A stretch of 64,000 nt of DNA from the NCBI RefSeq assembly GCF_900107415.1, contig NZ_FNPX01000010.1, positions 1-64,000 of the forward strand. Reading direction: 5' to 3'. Positions 9,450 to 17,836 of this stretch are shown here, one piece after another. The DNA is from Jannaschia faecimaris. GTDB lineage: Bacteria; Pseudomonadota; Alphaproteobacteria; Rhodobacterales; Rhodobacteraceae. Under the pieces are notes generated by a model, which worked only from the letters and a program-made list of their open reading frames with translations, was not told where the DNA came from and did not search any database. Position 1 is the first letter of the stretch. The number at the start of each line of letters is the position of its first letter. A program made the translations under genes and the position numbers.

Positions 9450-10187
9450 TCAAAGCATTGCCATGCCTCCGTTCACGTGGATCGTGGCCCCCGTGACGTA
9501 GGCGGCTTCGTTCGACGCAAGATAGGCACAGGCGGCGGCGATTTCACCGGCTGTCCCCATACGACCGGCGGGAATCTGGTTGTTTATCTTGTCTTTCTGG
9601 TCGTCGGTCAGCTTGTCCGTCATCGGCGTTGCGATGAAACCGGGGGCAACCGTGTTGACCGTGATGTTGCGGCTGGCCACCTCGTGGGCGAGCGATTTGC
9701 CCATGCCGACCATGCCCGCCTTGGAGGCGGCGTAGTTTGCCTGACCGGGATTCCCTGTCGCACCGACGATCGAACTGATGTTGATGATCCGGCCCCAGCG
9801 CGCTTTCATCATGCCGCGGAGCACACCCTTGGACAGGCGGAAGGCGGATGTCAGGTTGACGTTGATGACCTCGGCCCATTCATCCTCGGACATGCGCATA
9901 AACAGGTTGTCGCGGGTAATGCCGGCATTGTTGATCAGTATATCGACACTGCCCATCGCCTCGGCCGCCTGCTTGGGCAGGGCGTTGACGGCTTCGGCGT
10001 CACCCAGGTTGCAGGGCAGGACATGCGCGCGGTCGCCCAATTCGGCCGCAAGCGTATTCAACGGATCCTCGCGCGTGCCCGACAGGCCCACGGTTGCGCC
10101 CTGCGCGTGAAGGGCGCGCGCGATTTCCGCACCGATGCCCCCAGACGCGCCGGTGACAAGCGCGCATTTCCCATTCAGATCAAACAT
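9450..10187 (-). CDS. fabG: 3-oxoacyl-[acyl-carrier-protein] reductase
   Basis: NADPH-dependent reduction of 3-ketoacyl-ACP. The 245-aa SDR protein has the glycine-rich cofactor motif TGASGGIG (residues 12-19), the NNAG motif, and the catalytic Ser/Tyr/Lys set (INISSIVG...YAASKAG). ATG 10187 is preceded by an AAAGG ribosome binding site and lies 13 bp after the fabD stop, so they are co-transcribed. The frame open upstream of it overlaps fabD and is not used. Confidence 0.96.
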   Translation of the reverse strand: MFDLNGKCALVTGASGGIGAEIARALHAQGATVGLSGTREDPLNTLAAELGDRAHVLPCNLGDAEAVNALPKQAAEAMGSVDILINNAGITRDNLFMRMSEDEWAEVINVNLTSAFRLSKGVLRGMMKARWGRIINISSIVGATGNPGQANYAASKAGMVGMGKSLAHEVASRNITVNTVAPGFIATPMTDKLTDDQKDKINNQIPAGRMGTAGEIAAACAYLASNEAAYVTGATIHVNGGMAML

Positions 10188-10200
10188 CTGCGGACCTTTC

Positions 10201-11139
10201 TTAAAGTTCTTCTTTCGCGGCCACGACATCGGCGGCAGTTCCAACGGACCGGGTCGCGATGGATTTTTCGATACGGCGGATCATGCCGGACAAGGCCTTG
10301 CCCGCGCCGATCTCCCAGATTTCGGTCACGCCCAGTTCAACCATGCGGCCCACGCTCTCGCGCCAGCGGACGGAGCCGGTGATCTGGTCGACCAGCAGGG
10401 ATCTGATCAGTTTGCTATCGTTGACCGGACTGGCCGTGACGTTGGCAATGACGGGCACGCTCGGTGCCTCGATCTCTACATCGTCCAGCGCCTCGGCCAT
10501 GACCCGCGCGGCGGGTTTCATCAGGTCGCAATGAAACGGCGCAGATACAGGGAGCAGCATCGCGCGCTTGGCCCCCTTTGCCTTGGCAATTTCCAGCGCG
10601 CGGTCAACGGCTTCCTTGTGCCCCGAGACGACCACCTGACCCGGATCGTTGTCGTTGGCGGCCTGGCAGACCTGACCCTGTGCGGCTTCCTCGGCGACCT
10701 CCTTGGCATCCTCGAACCCGAGGCCCAGCAGGGCGGCCATCGCGCCCACGCCAACCGGAACGGCGCTTTGCATCGCTTCGCCGCGTATACGAAGCAGCCG
10801 CGCGGCGTCGGCGATCGTCAGGGACCCGGCGGCGACGAGCGCGGAGTATTCCCCAAGCGAATGCCCCGCGACATAGGCGGCGTGTTCGGACACGATGATT
10901 CCTTCGGCCTCCAGCGCGCGAAGGGCGGCGATGGACGTGGCCATCAGCGCGGGCTGCGCATTGCGGGTCAGCGTAAGTTCGTCGGCGTCGCCCGACCAGA
11001 TGAGGTTCGAAAGGGACTCGCCAAGGGCGCTGTCGACTTCCTCAAAGACGGCGCGCGCGGCTGGATAAGCCTCGGCAAGGTCTCGGCCCATGCCGATGGC
11101 TTGCGCGCCCTGACCCGGAAAGACGAATGCTCTGCTCAT
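10201..11139 (-). CDS. fabD: Malonyl-CoA:ACP transacylase
   Basis: Loads malonate onto ACP for fatty acid elongation. The protein is 312 aa. Signatures are FPGQGAQAIGMG at the N-terminus, the nucleophile serine in GHSLGEYSAL, and the catalytic histidine in SAPFHCDLM. It is the first gene of fabD-fabG-acpP. The divergent spacer (11140-11284) to the cytochrome b561 gene must contain its promoter. Confidence 0.97.
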   Translation of the reverse strand: MSRAFVFPGQGAQAIGMGRDLAEAYPAARAVFEEVDSALGESLSNLIWSGDADELTLTRNAQPALMATSIAALRALEAEGIIVSEHAAYVAGHSLGEYSALVAAGSLTIADAARLLRIRGEAMQSAVPVGVGAMAALLGLGFEDAKEVAEEAAQGQVCQAANDNDPGQVVVSGHKEAVDRALEIAKAKGAKRAMLLPVSAPFHCDLMKPAARVMAEALDDVEIEAPSVPVIANVTASPVNDSKLIRSLLVDQITGSVRWRESVGRMVELGVTEIWEIGAGKALSGMIRRIEKSIATRSVGTAADVVAAKEEL

Positions 11140-11284
11140 GTGTTCCCCCTCAATATCAGGCCGGTTTAGCTATGCGGCAGGGTTATGTGAACCCTGCACG
11201 GTGTTTGTGCGCTGGTCGGGGATGGCAATGTGCCAGCCCGCTTTTAGGACTGTAACCAATACGATCACACACAAGGTGCTTTTA

Positions 11285-12511
11285 ATGCCGCGCAACACCA
11301 ACGCAACCAATACGACGTCCAGCTATGGCTGGGTCGAACGTGCTTTTCATTGGGCAATCGCGCTTTTGATTGTAACGGCCCTCGTCCTGTCCAAGGTGGC
11401 CGAGGAAATTGGCACCGGGACCGATGCTGAACTCGCGCAGAAGGTCTGGGTCTATTCGTTCCACAAGACGATCGGTGTGTCGGTCTTCTTCGTGGCGGTG
11501 GGGCGTATTCTCTGGGCCGTGTCGCAACCGCGTCCGCGCCCGTTGCACCAAGGTTGGGAGGCGCAACTCGCGGCTGTCGTGCATTGGATGCTCTATTCGT
11601 CGCTGGTGCTTGTTCCGCTGCTGGGTTGGACGGCGCACGCCGCGTCCTCGGGATTCGCAGAGATATGGTGGCCGTTTGGCCAGGGACTACCCGGTATCCC
11701 GAAGAGCGCAGAGCTGTCCGAGACGCTGTTCGGTCTGCATACGGTTTTTGTCATATTGCTGCTCGGATCGCTGATTTTGCACATATTGGGTGCGATGAAG
11801 CATGCGGTTCTCGACCGGGACCAGACTTTCGCGCGGATGTGGAACGGCACCGATCCGGGGGCCCTAGCGGGCGACCGTGGCCATGCACTGCCATTTGTCG
11901 GCGCGATGATGATCTGGGGCTTAACGCTGAGCGTGGGCCTCTTCCTGATCCCCGGCGAGGAGCAAGCCGGTGCAAGTGAATCGGCGCAGGCCGACGTGCC
12001 GTCAGTTGCCGCCGAAGCCGCCGACTCGAACTGGACGGTCGAGGAGGGGACGCTGTCGATCACCGTCACGCAACTGGGCAGTCCGGTGACAGGAAGTTTC
12101 AAGGACTGGCAGGCAAACATCGACTTTGACGAAACCCCCCGTGCGGATGGTACGAACGGAACGGTCGAAGTCTCGGTCGCGACCGGATCGCTGACGCTGG
12201 GGTCGGTTACGGGGCAGGCTACAGGAGAGGAGTTCCTTGCGGCCGGGCAATTCCCGACGGCGCTCTATGCCGCCGTTATCCGGCCGGACGGCGACGGATA
12301 TATCGCCGATGGCCGACTGTCGCTGCGTGGAGCGGACGTCGCACTGCAGATACCGTTCACGCTCGCGTTCGAAGGCGACACGGCGACAATGGCCGGGCAG
12401 GCCGCGCTGGACCGGCGGGACTTTGGAATGGGCGAGACATATCCCGACGAATCCAGCGTCGGATTCGGGGTCAAGCTGGATATCGAACTGACGGCGGTGC
12501 GCACGCAGTGA
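11285..12511 (+). CDS. Cytochrome b561 - YceI domain fusion protein
   Basis: Fusion of 408 aa. Residues about 14-240 form a four-helix di-haem cytochrome b561 domain (histidines in ERAFHWAIAL, SFHKTIG, LHTVFV and LHILGAMKH). Residues about 255-405 form a YceI-like lipocalin domain, which in other proteins binds isoprenoid-type lipids, here on the periplasmic side. ATG 11285 has an AAGGTG site and begins the first helix correctly. A role in membrane quinone redox chemistry is likely but inferred. Confidence 0.88.
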   Translation: MPRNTNATNTTSSYGWVERAFHWAIALLIVTALVLSKVAEEIGTGTDAELAQKVWVYSFHKTIGVSVFFVAVGRILWAVSQPRPRPLHQGWEAQLAAVVHWMLYSSLVLVPLLGWTAHAASSGFAEIWWPFGQGLPGIPKSAELSETLFGLHTVFVILLLGSLILHILGAMKHAVLDRDQTFARMWNGTDPGALAGDRGHALPFVGAMMIWGLTLSVGLFLIPGEEQAGASESAQADVPSVAAEAADSNWTVEEGTLSITVTQLGSPVTGSFKDWQANIDFDETPRADGTNGTVEVSVATGSLTLGSVTGQATGEEFLAAGQFPTALYAAVIRPDGDGYIADGRLSLRGADVALQIPFTLAFEGDTATMAGQAALDRRDFGMGETYPDESSVGFGVKLDIELTAVRTQ

Positions 12512-12519
12512 CGGTTGGC

Positions 12520-12534
12520 TAAATAACTCGTTAA
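12520..12534 (+). promoter_or_regulatory. Near-consensus CtrA box before the lysis pair
   Basis: TAAA-N7-TTAA, one mismatch to the CtrA consensus TTAA-N7-TTAA, 54 bp upstream of the endolysin ATG. CtrA is known to control GTA lysis genes in Rhodobacter capsulatus. On its own one mismatch is weak evidence; the position is what makes it worth listing. Confidence 0.35.
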
Positions 12535-12541
12535 CTGCTCC

Positions 12542-12586
12542 GCCCGACCTTCCGAGGCTCACGCAACTGAGCACGGGAGGTCGGGC
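12542..12586 (+). promoter_or_regulatory. Hairpin sequestering the endolysin ribosome binding site
   Basis: 13-bp stem (12542-12554 with 12574-12586, one G-U pair), then an inner 5-bp stem (12557-12561 with 12568-12572) and a 6-nt loop. The Shine-Dalgarno sequence GGGAGG (12575-12580) sits entirely in the 3' arm, and the endolysin ATG starts 2 nt after the stem. No U-tract follows, so it is not an intrinsic terminator. A role as a translational lock on lysis is inference. Confidence 0.7.
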
Positions 12587-12587
12587 C

Positions 12588-13199
12588 ATGCAGTCGGTTC
12601 GTGCCATCGCAGAAGAAATCGTCGCCCGTGAGGGCGGCTATGTGAACGACCCCGATGATCCGGGCGGGGCCACCAATCATGGCGTCACGATCCACACGAT
12701 GCAGGGTCTGGGCCTTGATCTGGATGGGGACGGGGTCGTTGGCACGGGCGACGTGCGCGCGCTTACACGGGACCGCGCCGTCGATATTTTCGTCGAACAC
12801 TATTTCTACCGTGTCCGCATCGACGTTCTGCCCGAGCCGTTGCAGGCGACGGTTTTCGATATGCAGGTGAATTCCGGGTCGAACGCGGTGAGGATACTGC
12901 AACGTCTGCTGCGGCGGATGGGGCAAAACGTGGCGATCGACGGGCGGATCGGACCGAAGACGGCAGCCGCAGCGCGTGCCGCGGTTGAGGAAGCGCCGGA
13001 TCATATAGTCGATGCTTACGGCATTGCGCGTCGGAACTGGTACTATGCGCTGGCCGACGGGCGACCATCGTCGCGAAAATACGCACGACGCCGGGATGGC
13101 GGGAAGGGCGGCTGGATTACCCGCGCGGAGGAGTTCATCGCGCCCAGATTTCACCTGACGGAGGCCGAGCATCGCGCGCGGACCGCGAAATGGGCCTGA
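12588..13199 (+). CDS. Endolysin, glycoside hydrolase family 108 N-acetylmuramidase
   Basis: Peptidoglycan-cleaving enzyme of 203 aa. The N-terminal motif REGGYVNDPDDPGGATNHG holds the catalytic Glu15; a PG_binding_3-like C-terminal part follows (IDGRIGPKTAAAA). An EF-hand-like loop (DLDGDGVV, about residues 45-52) is embedded. No signal peptide is seen, so it needs the overlapping holin to reach the wall. With a GTA-type holin beside it, this is probably the lysis enzyme for GTA release rather than a housekeeping hydrolase. Confidence 0.88.
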   Translation: MQSVRAIAEEIVAREGGYVNDPDDPGGATNHGVTIHTMQGLGLDLDGDGVVGTGDVRALTRDRAVDIFVEHYFYRVRIDVLPEPLQATVFDMQVNSGSNAVRILQRLLRRMGQNVAIDGRIGPKTAAAARAAVEEAPDHIVDAYGIARRNWYYALADGRPSSRKYARRRDGGKGGWITRAEEFIAPRFHLTEAEHRARTAKWA

Positions 13200-13696
13200 T
13201 CCGGGGTTTGACCGCCGGGTCGGGCGCGGTGGAGACGCTGGGCCGGGCGGCGCAGGGTATCGCGGAGGTTTTCCATCCCAACGCCACCGAGGGGCAAAGG
13301 ATGGGACATGCGGCACAGCAGGCAGCACTGGCGCAGTTGAGCGAGGAATTCGACATGCCAGCGCGGGGCTGGTTCGACCGGTGCGTGGACGGCCTGAATC
13401 GCCTTCCGCGCCCAATGCTGGCGTTGGGGACTCTGGGCCTGTTTGTCTACGCAATGGTGGATCCGGCGGGGTTCGCGCGCCGGATGGAGGGGCTGGCTTT
13501 CGTACCTGATCCGCTCTGGTGGTTGCTGGGCGCGATCGTGGGGTTCTATTTCGGCGCGCGGGAGCTGCATTACGTGCGCCGCGTGCCGCCGACCCCGCGT
13601 CCAGCGGCGTTGCATTCGTCGTGGCACGCTGCGGATGAAGAGACCGTAGCTGAGGTGAACCCCGCGCTTGGCGAATGGGCGGCCGCGCGCGACTGA
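13190..13696 (+). CDS. Holin, 3TM gene-transfer-agent release family
   Basis: Small membrane protein of 168 aa resembling the 'holin of 3TMs for gene-transfer release' family (Pfam GTA_holin_3TM). Clear membrane segments are residues 75-92 and 107-124; the amphipathic N-terminus (about 10-50) may be the third. The ATG overlaps the endolysin stop by 10 bp, giving translational coupling. It is expected to permeabilise the inner membrane so that the endolysin reaches peptidoglycan and releases GTA particles. Confidence 0.82.
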   Translation: MGLIRGLTAGSGAVETLGRAAQGIAEVFHPNATEGQRMGHAAQQAALAQLSEEFDMPARGWFDRCVDGLNRLPRPMLALGTLGLFVYAMVDPAGFARRMEGLAFVPDPLWWLLGAIVGFYFGARELHYVRRVPPTPRPAALHSSWHAADEETVAEVNPALGEWAAARD

Positions 13697-13723
13697 CGCA
13701 GAATTGACCGTCTGTTCCCGCGA

Positions 13724-13757
13724 CCCCGCGACGCGCCCCATTGGCGCGGTCGCGGGG
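13724..13757 (+). terminator. Probable terminator of the lysis pair
   Basis: Long GC-rich stem (13724-13737 with 13743-13757, one bulged base) 28 bp after the holin stop and 18 bp before the ccmF start. The tail has only two T residues, so termination may be partial or Rho-assisted. Confidence 0.55.
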
Positions 13758-13775
13758 TTGGCGTAAGTGAAGGGC

Positions 13776-15746
13776 ATGATCGTAGAGCTTGGACATTTCG
13801 CCCTGATCGTGGCCTTTGCGGTCGCCATCGTTCAAACCCTTGTTCCCCTGATCGGGGCCTGGAAGGGATGGAGCGGGTGGATGGCTGTCGCCACGCCCGC
13901 CGCCACGGCGCAGGTGGCGCTGGTCGCCTTCAGCTTCGCGGCGCTGACCTACGCCTTTGTGACGTCGGATTTTTCGCTGAAGTTGGTGGTGCTGAATTCG
14001 CACACCGACAAACCGATGCTCTACAAGGTGTCGGGCGTGTGGGGGAACCACGAAGGGTCGCTGCTGCTTTGGGTGCTGATTCTGGCGCTGTTCGGGGCTG
14101 CGGCTGCGTGGTTCGGCGGGCAATTACCGGCGACGTTGAAGGCCCGAGTTCTGGCCGTGCAGGCCAGCGTGGGCGTCGCCTTTTATGCCTTCATTCTGTT
14201 TACGTCGAACCCGTTCGTCCGGCTGGAGGTGCCGCCGTTCAACGGTGAGGACCTCAACCCGCTGCTTCAGGACCCAGGTTTGGCATTCCACCCGCCGTTT
14301 CTCTACCTCGGCTATGTCGGCCTGAGCATGGCGTTCAGCTTCGCCGTCGCTGCCCTGATCGAGGGGCGGGTTGATGCCGCGTGGGGGCGTTGGGTGCGGC
14401 CCTGGACGCTGGCGGCTTGGCTGTTCTTGACCATTGGCATCGCGCTTGGCTCTTGGTGGGCCTACTATGAGTTGGGCTGGGGCGGGTTCTGGTTCTGGGA
14501 TCCGGTCGAGAACGCCTCGTTCATGCCTTGGCTGATCGCCGCGGCGCTGCTCCATTCCGCGATCGTCGTGGAAAAACGCGAGGCGCTGAAGGCCTGGACG
14601 ATCTTATTGGCGATCCTGGCGTTCGGGTTTTCGTTGATCGGGACATTCATTGTACGCTCGGGCGTTCTGACGTCTGTGCATGCCTTTGCCAACGATCCGG
14701 AGCGAGGTGTGTTCATTCTTGGCATCCTTGGGTTCTTCACGGGTGGTGCACTGCTTCTTTACGCCGTTCGTGCGCCGGTGATGCAGGCCAAGGGCGTGTT
14801 CGGCGTCGTCAGTCGGGAATCGGCCCTGGTGGTGAACAACCTGTTGCTGGCGGTGTCTTGCTTCGTGGTCTTTATCGGCACCATCTGGCCTTTGGTGGCG
14901 GAGTTGATGTTCGACCGAACACTGTCGGTGGGGCCGCCGTTCTTTGACGCTGCGTTCACGCCGTTTGTCATCGCGTTGGCGGCGATCCTGCCGCTCGGGT
15001 CGATCCTGCCTTGGAAACGGGCGCGCGCGAAAACGCTACGGGTCATGATGCCGGTTCTGGTTCTGGCCTTGGCGGTGATGGGTCTGGTCTGGTCTATGCA
15101 AACGGGTTATTCCTTGGGCGGGCCACTGGGCGCGGGTCTGGGTGTCTGGCTGGTAGCTGCGGCGGCGGTCGATCTGGCGACGCGGACCGGACGGGGCCGC
15201 TGGTCCGAGCGTCTGAGCCGCGTAACACGTTTGCCAGGGGCCGACTGGGGCAAGGCACTGGCGCACGGTGGGCTTGGCATCACGATCTTCGGGGTCGCCG
15301 CCCTGACCGCCTGGCAACAGGAGGAGATCGCCATTCTGAACATTGGCGATAAACTGACGGTTGGGCGCTACGAAGTTGTTCTCAATGACGTGACGCGAGT
15401 ACAGGGGCCGAATTACTTCGCAACGCGTGCCGACCTGACCGCTTACGAGGACGGACGGACGCTGGGCCATCTGTTCCCTGAGAAACGCGTGTATCCGGTA
15501 GCGCAGATGCCGACGACCGAGGCGGGAATCGACAGCGGGATTGCTCGCGACGTCTATGCGGTGATCGGGGACGCGCAGACGGGCGGAGGATGGGCAATCC
15601 GGGTCTACATCAAGCCATTCGCCAACTGGATCTGGGGCGGCGCGATCATAATGGCGCTGGGCGGCGCGGTGTCGCTGTCGGACCGCAGGTATCGTGTGGC
15701 GGCCGGAGCGCGCAAGATGCCGGCGGGCGGGGTGCCGGCGGAATGA
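13776..15746 (+). CDS. ccmF: Haem lyase subunit CcmF
   Basis: Large integral membrane protein (656 aa, about 13-15 helices) that takes haem from CcmE and attaches it to apocytochrome c in the periplasm. The tryptophan-rich WWD domain is at about residues 226-252 (WGGFWFWDPVENASFMPW). An in-frame GTG lies 9 nt upstream (13767), but ATG 13776 gives the usual family start MIVELGHFAL. The stop overlaps the ccmH start by 4 bp. Confidence 0.96.
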   Translation: MIVELGHFALIVAFAVAIVQTLVPLIGAWKGWSGWMAVATPAATAQVALVAFSFAALTYAFVTSDFSLKLVVLNSHTDKPMLYKVSGVWGNHEGSLLLWVLILALFGAAAAWFGGQLPATLKARVLAVQASVGVAFYAFILFTSNPFVRLEVPPFNGEDLNPLLQDPGLAFHPPFLYLGYVGLSMAFSFAVAALIEGRVDAAWGRWVRPWTLAAWLFLTIGIALGSWWAYYELGWGGFWFWDPVENASFMPWLIAAALLHSAIVVEKREALKAWTILLAILAFGFSLIGTFIVRSGVLTSVHAFANDPERGVFILGILGFFTGGALLLYAVRAPVMQAKGVFGVVSRESALVVNNLLLAVSCFVVFIGTIWPLVAELMFDRTLSVGPPFFDAAFTPFVIALAAILPLGSILPWKRARAKTLRVMMPVLVLALAVMGLVWSMQTGYSLGGPLGAGLGVWLVAAAAVDLATRTGRGRWSERLSRVTRLPGADWGKALAHGGLGITIFGVAALTAWQQEEIAILNIGDKLTVGRYEVVLNDVTRVQGPNYFATRADLTAYEDGRTLGHLFPEKRVYPVAQMPTTEAGIDSGIARDVYAVIGDAQTGGGWAIRVYIKPFANWIWGGAIIMALGGAVSLSDRRYRVAAGARKMPAGGVPAE

Positions 15747-16198
15747 GGGCCTCGCTGATTTGTGCGATGCTTTTCCTGGCGACACCGGGCTTTGCCGTCG
15801 AGCCGGGCGAGGTTCTGGACGACCCGGCGTTGGAGGAGCGCGCACGCGACCTGTCAAAGGGCTTGCGCTGTTTGGTTTGCCGCAACGAGTCGATAGACGA
15901 GAGTAACGCCGAGCTTGCGAGGGAACTGCGCGTTCTGGTGCGGGAGCGGCTGACCGAGGGGGACAGCGATCAGGAGGTCATCGACTATCTGGTTGCGCGC
16001 TATGGCGAATACGTCCTGCTGGAGCCGACCAAGGGCGGGTCCAACCTGATCCTCTGGATTGCGCCGCTGGCGCTGTTACTGCTGGGCGGGGCAGTCGCGG
16101 CGTTTGCCGTCACACGGCAGCGTCAAGCGCAGGACGGGCTGAGCGCCGACGAGGAAGCCCGGCTGAAAGTCCTGTTGGACGAGGAACCGCGGGCCTGA
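15743..16198 (+). CDS. ccmH: Cytochrome c-type biogenesis protein CcmH
   Basis: Thioreductive subunit of System I maturation, of the short CcmH/CcmL type (151 aa). It has a cleavable signal (ending GFA), the redox motif LRCLVCRNESI (CXXC) in the periplasm, and one C-terminal membrane helix (LILWIAPLALLLLGGAVAAF). It starts inside the ccmF stop (ATGA), so it is coupled to ccmF. No ccmI-like gene follows. Confidence 0.95.
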   Translation: MRASLICAMLFLATPGFAVEPGEVLDDPALEERARDLSKGLRCLVCRNESIDESNAELARELRVLVRERLTEGDSDQEVIDYLVARYGEYVLLEPTKGGSNLILWIAPLALLLLGGAVAAFAVTRQRQAQDGLSADEEARLKVLLDEEPRA

Positions 16199-16360
16199 TA
16201 TCACTGCCCCACGGTCCGCAGTTCACCAAGGCGCCGCCGGGCAAATGCCCATGCTGAACCTGCATTCGAATCTGATCCATGATGATCCCATCCGTCATCC
16301 GACGGGCATTGGCGGCCACCTGACTCCCCGGTGGAGTGTGATGACGGCAGGAGAGATATC

Positions 16361-16870
16361 ATGCCTAGGGATGCAATCCCCATTTTGGTCGAGGACGTGA
16401 GCCTGTTTGCGCGCAGCCTGCGCAGCCAGTTATCCGGGGAGACCACGCATCAGACGATGCTGAACACCGTGGCGCGGGCTGCGGGCTATCGCAATTTCCA
16501 ACACCTGAAGGCCGCACATGGTTGGGCGGAGAAGGAGGCCGAAGTCCCGCCGAACCTCGCACTCGTGCGGCGGGCCCGCGCCAGATTCAATCCGGAAGGA
16601 TTGTTCATCGGTTGGCCGGCCAAGCGTAGCCTTCGTACGCTGTGTCTTTGGCCGATCTGGGCGCGTTTGGACCCGAAGGCGGTTCTGACCGAGCGGGAAA
16701 TATCGTCTGTGATCCATGGCCTTTGCACATTCCGCGACGCCGCCGGGATCCGCCGTGAAATGGTTGGTGAGGGGATGCTGACGCGGACGCTGGACGGCAG
16801 CGAATACCGCCGCGTGAACCGCAAGCCTGACCCGACGCAGCGCGCACTGATCCGTCTGGTTCTGCCGTGA
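16361..16870 (+). CDS. DUF2087 domain-containing protein
   Basis: Protein of 169 aa. The C-terminal half (about 85-168) matches the DUF2087 pattern: LREISSVIHGLCTF-type helix, then RREMVGEGMLTRTLDGSEYRRV, a winged-helix-like block seen in some transcriptional regulators. The N-terminal 80 residues form a separate helical segment (LFARSLRSQL...YRNFQHLKAAHGW). ATG 16361 is preceded by CAGGAGA. The function is unknown; nucleic-acid binding is a guess. Confidence 0.8.
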   Translation: MPRDAIPILVEDVSLFARSLRSQLSGETTHQTMLNTVARAAGYRNFQHLKAAHGWAEKEAEVPPNLALVRRARARFNPEGLFIGWPAKRSLRTLCLWPIWARLDPKAVLTEREISSVIHGLCTFRDAAGIRREMVGEGMLTRTLDGSEYRRVNRKPDPTQRALIRLVLP

Positions 16871-16930
16871 GGTAGCTCTTCCCCCGGGCCGCGGCCCGCC
16901 CTAGGATCGCGGCAAAATGGGAGGCCCGAC

Positions 16931-17707
16931 ATGGACTATGAGACGATCCGCCTGAGCACGCGCGACAACGTCGCCGTTCTTACCCTGCACCGTCCGGATG
17001 TGATGAACGCGCTGTCCACCCAGATGCGCGCGGAAATCCTGCACGCGGTGCATGTGGCCGAAGACTCGGCGCGGGTGCTGGTGATGACGGGCAAAGGCCG
17101 GGCGTTCTGCTCGGGTCAGGATCTGGGTGACCGGGCCAACGTCAACAACCTGAACCTGGAGCGGACGCTGCGGGATGAGTACGAGCCGATGCTCAAGGCG
17201 ATTTTCGACTGCGCCATTCCCACCATTGCCGCGGTGAATGGCCCGGCGGCGGGCGCGGGGGCAAACTTGGCGCTGGCCTGCGACGTGGTGATCGCCACCG
17301 AGTCGGCGGTATTCTTGCAGGCCTTCACGCGCATCGGCCTGATCCCTGACGCGGGCGGAACCTATTGGTTGCCGCGCCAGATCGGTATGGCCAAGGCGAT
17401 GGGGGCCGCCTTGTTCGCCGAGCCGGTCAGCGCCCGCCAGGCCAGCGATTGGGGTATGATCTGGGAAGCGGTACCGGATGGGGAGTTCGAGACCGTCTGG
17501 AACGAGCGTGCGGTGCACTTGGCGAATGGCCCATCGCTGGCCTATCGCAACGTGAAGCGCGCGATCCGGGGGTCGTTCGACAATAGTCTGGACGAGCAAC
17601 TGGCGCTGGAGGCGAAGTTGCAGGGTGAAGCTGGCCACTCGCGCGATTTCAAGGAGGGCGTAATGGCGTTTCTGGAAAAGAGGCCAGCGAAGTTCGAAGG
17701 GCGCTAG
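16931..17707 (+). CDS. Enoyl-CoA hydratase/isomerase family protein (PaaG-like)
   Basis: Crotonase-fold protein of 258 aa acting on acyl-CoA thioesters. It shows the oxyanion-hole segments GRAFCSGQDL and NGPAAGAGANLALACD, and the PaaG-type catalytic Asp in IGLIPDAGGTYWLPR. PaaG isomerises ring-epoxide or unsaturated acyl-CoAs in phenylacetate breakdown, but no other paa gene is nearby, so a general beta-oxidation isomerase or hydratase role is equally possible. Confidence 0.9.
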   Translation: MDYETIRLSTRDNVAVLTLHRPDVMNALSTQMRAEILHAVHVAEDSARVLVMTGKGRAFCSGQDLGDRANVNNLNLERTLRDEYEPMLKAIFDCAIPTIAAVNGPAAGAGANLALACDVVIATESAVFLQAFTRIGLIPDAGGTYWLPRQIGMAKAMGAALFAEPVSARQASDWGMIWEAVPDGEFETVWNERAVHLANGPSLAYRNVKRAIRGSFDNSLDEQLALEAKLQGEAGHSRDFKEGVMAFLEKRPAKFEGR

Positions 17708-17836
17708 GGCCGGCTGTCTCTGCGGGCCTGAGAGTCGTGCTCCCCGGAGTATTTGAAAAGCCGGGAAAGACCCTGTGTCTTGAGGGGCGGGTGTCTGCCG
17801 TGTATCAGGCGCGGAAACGAACTGGAGTTTTGGCCG

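Noticed and set aside
12542-12586. Hairpin as terminator of the cytochrome b561 gene
   Set aside because: No T-run follows, and its 3' arm contains the endolysin ribosome binding site; translation control explains it better.
12531-14123. Long open frame on the minus strand across the lysis genes and ccmF
   Set aside because: It is antisense to three well-supported genes, rich in Arg/Pro as a high-GC shadow, and has no domain or ribosome site.
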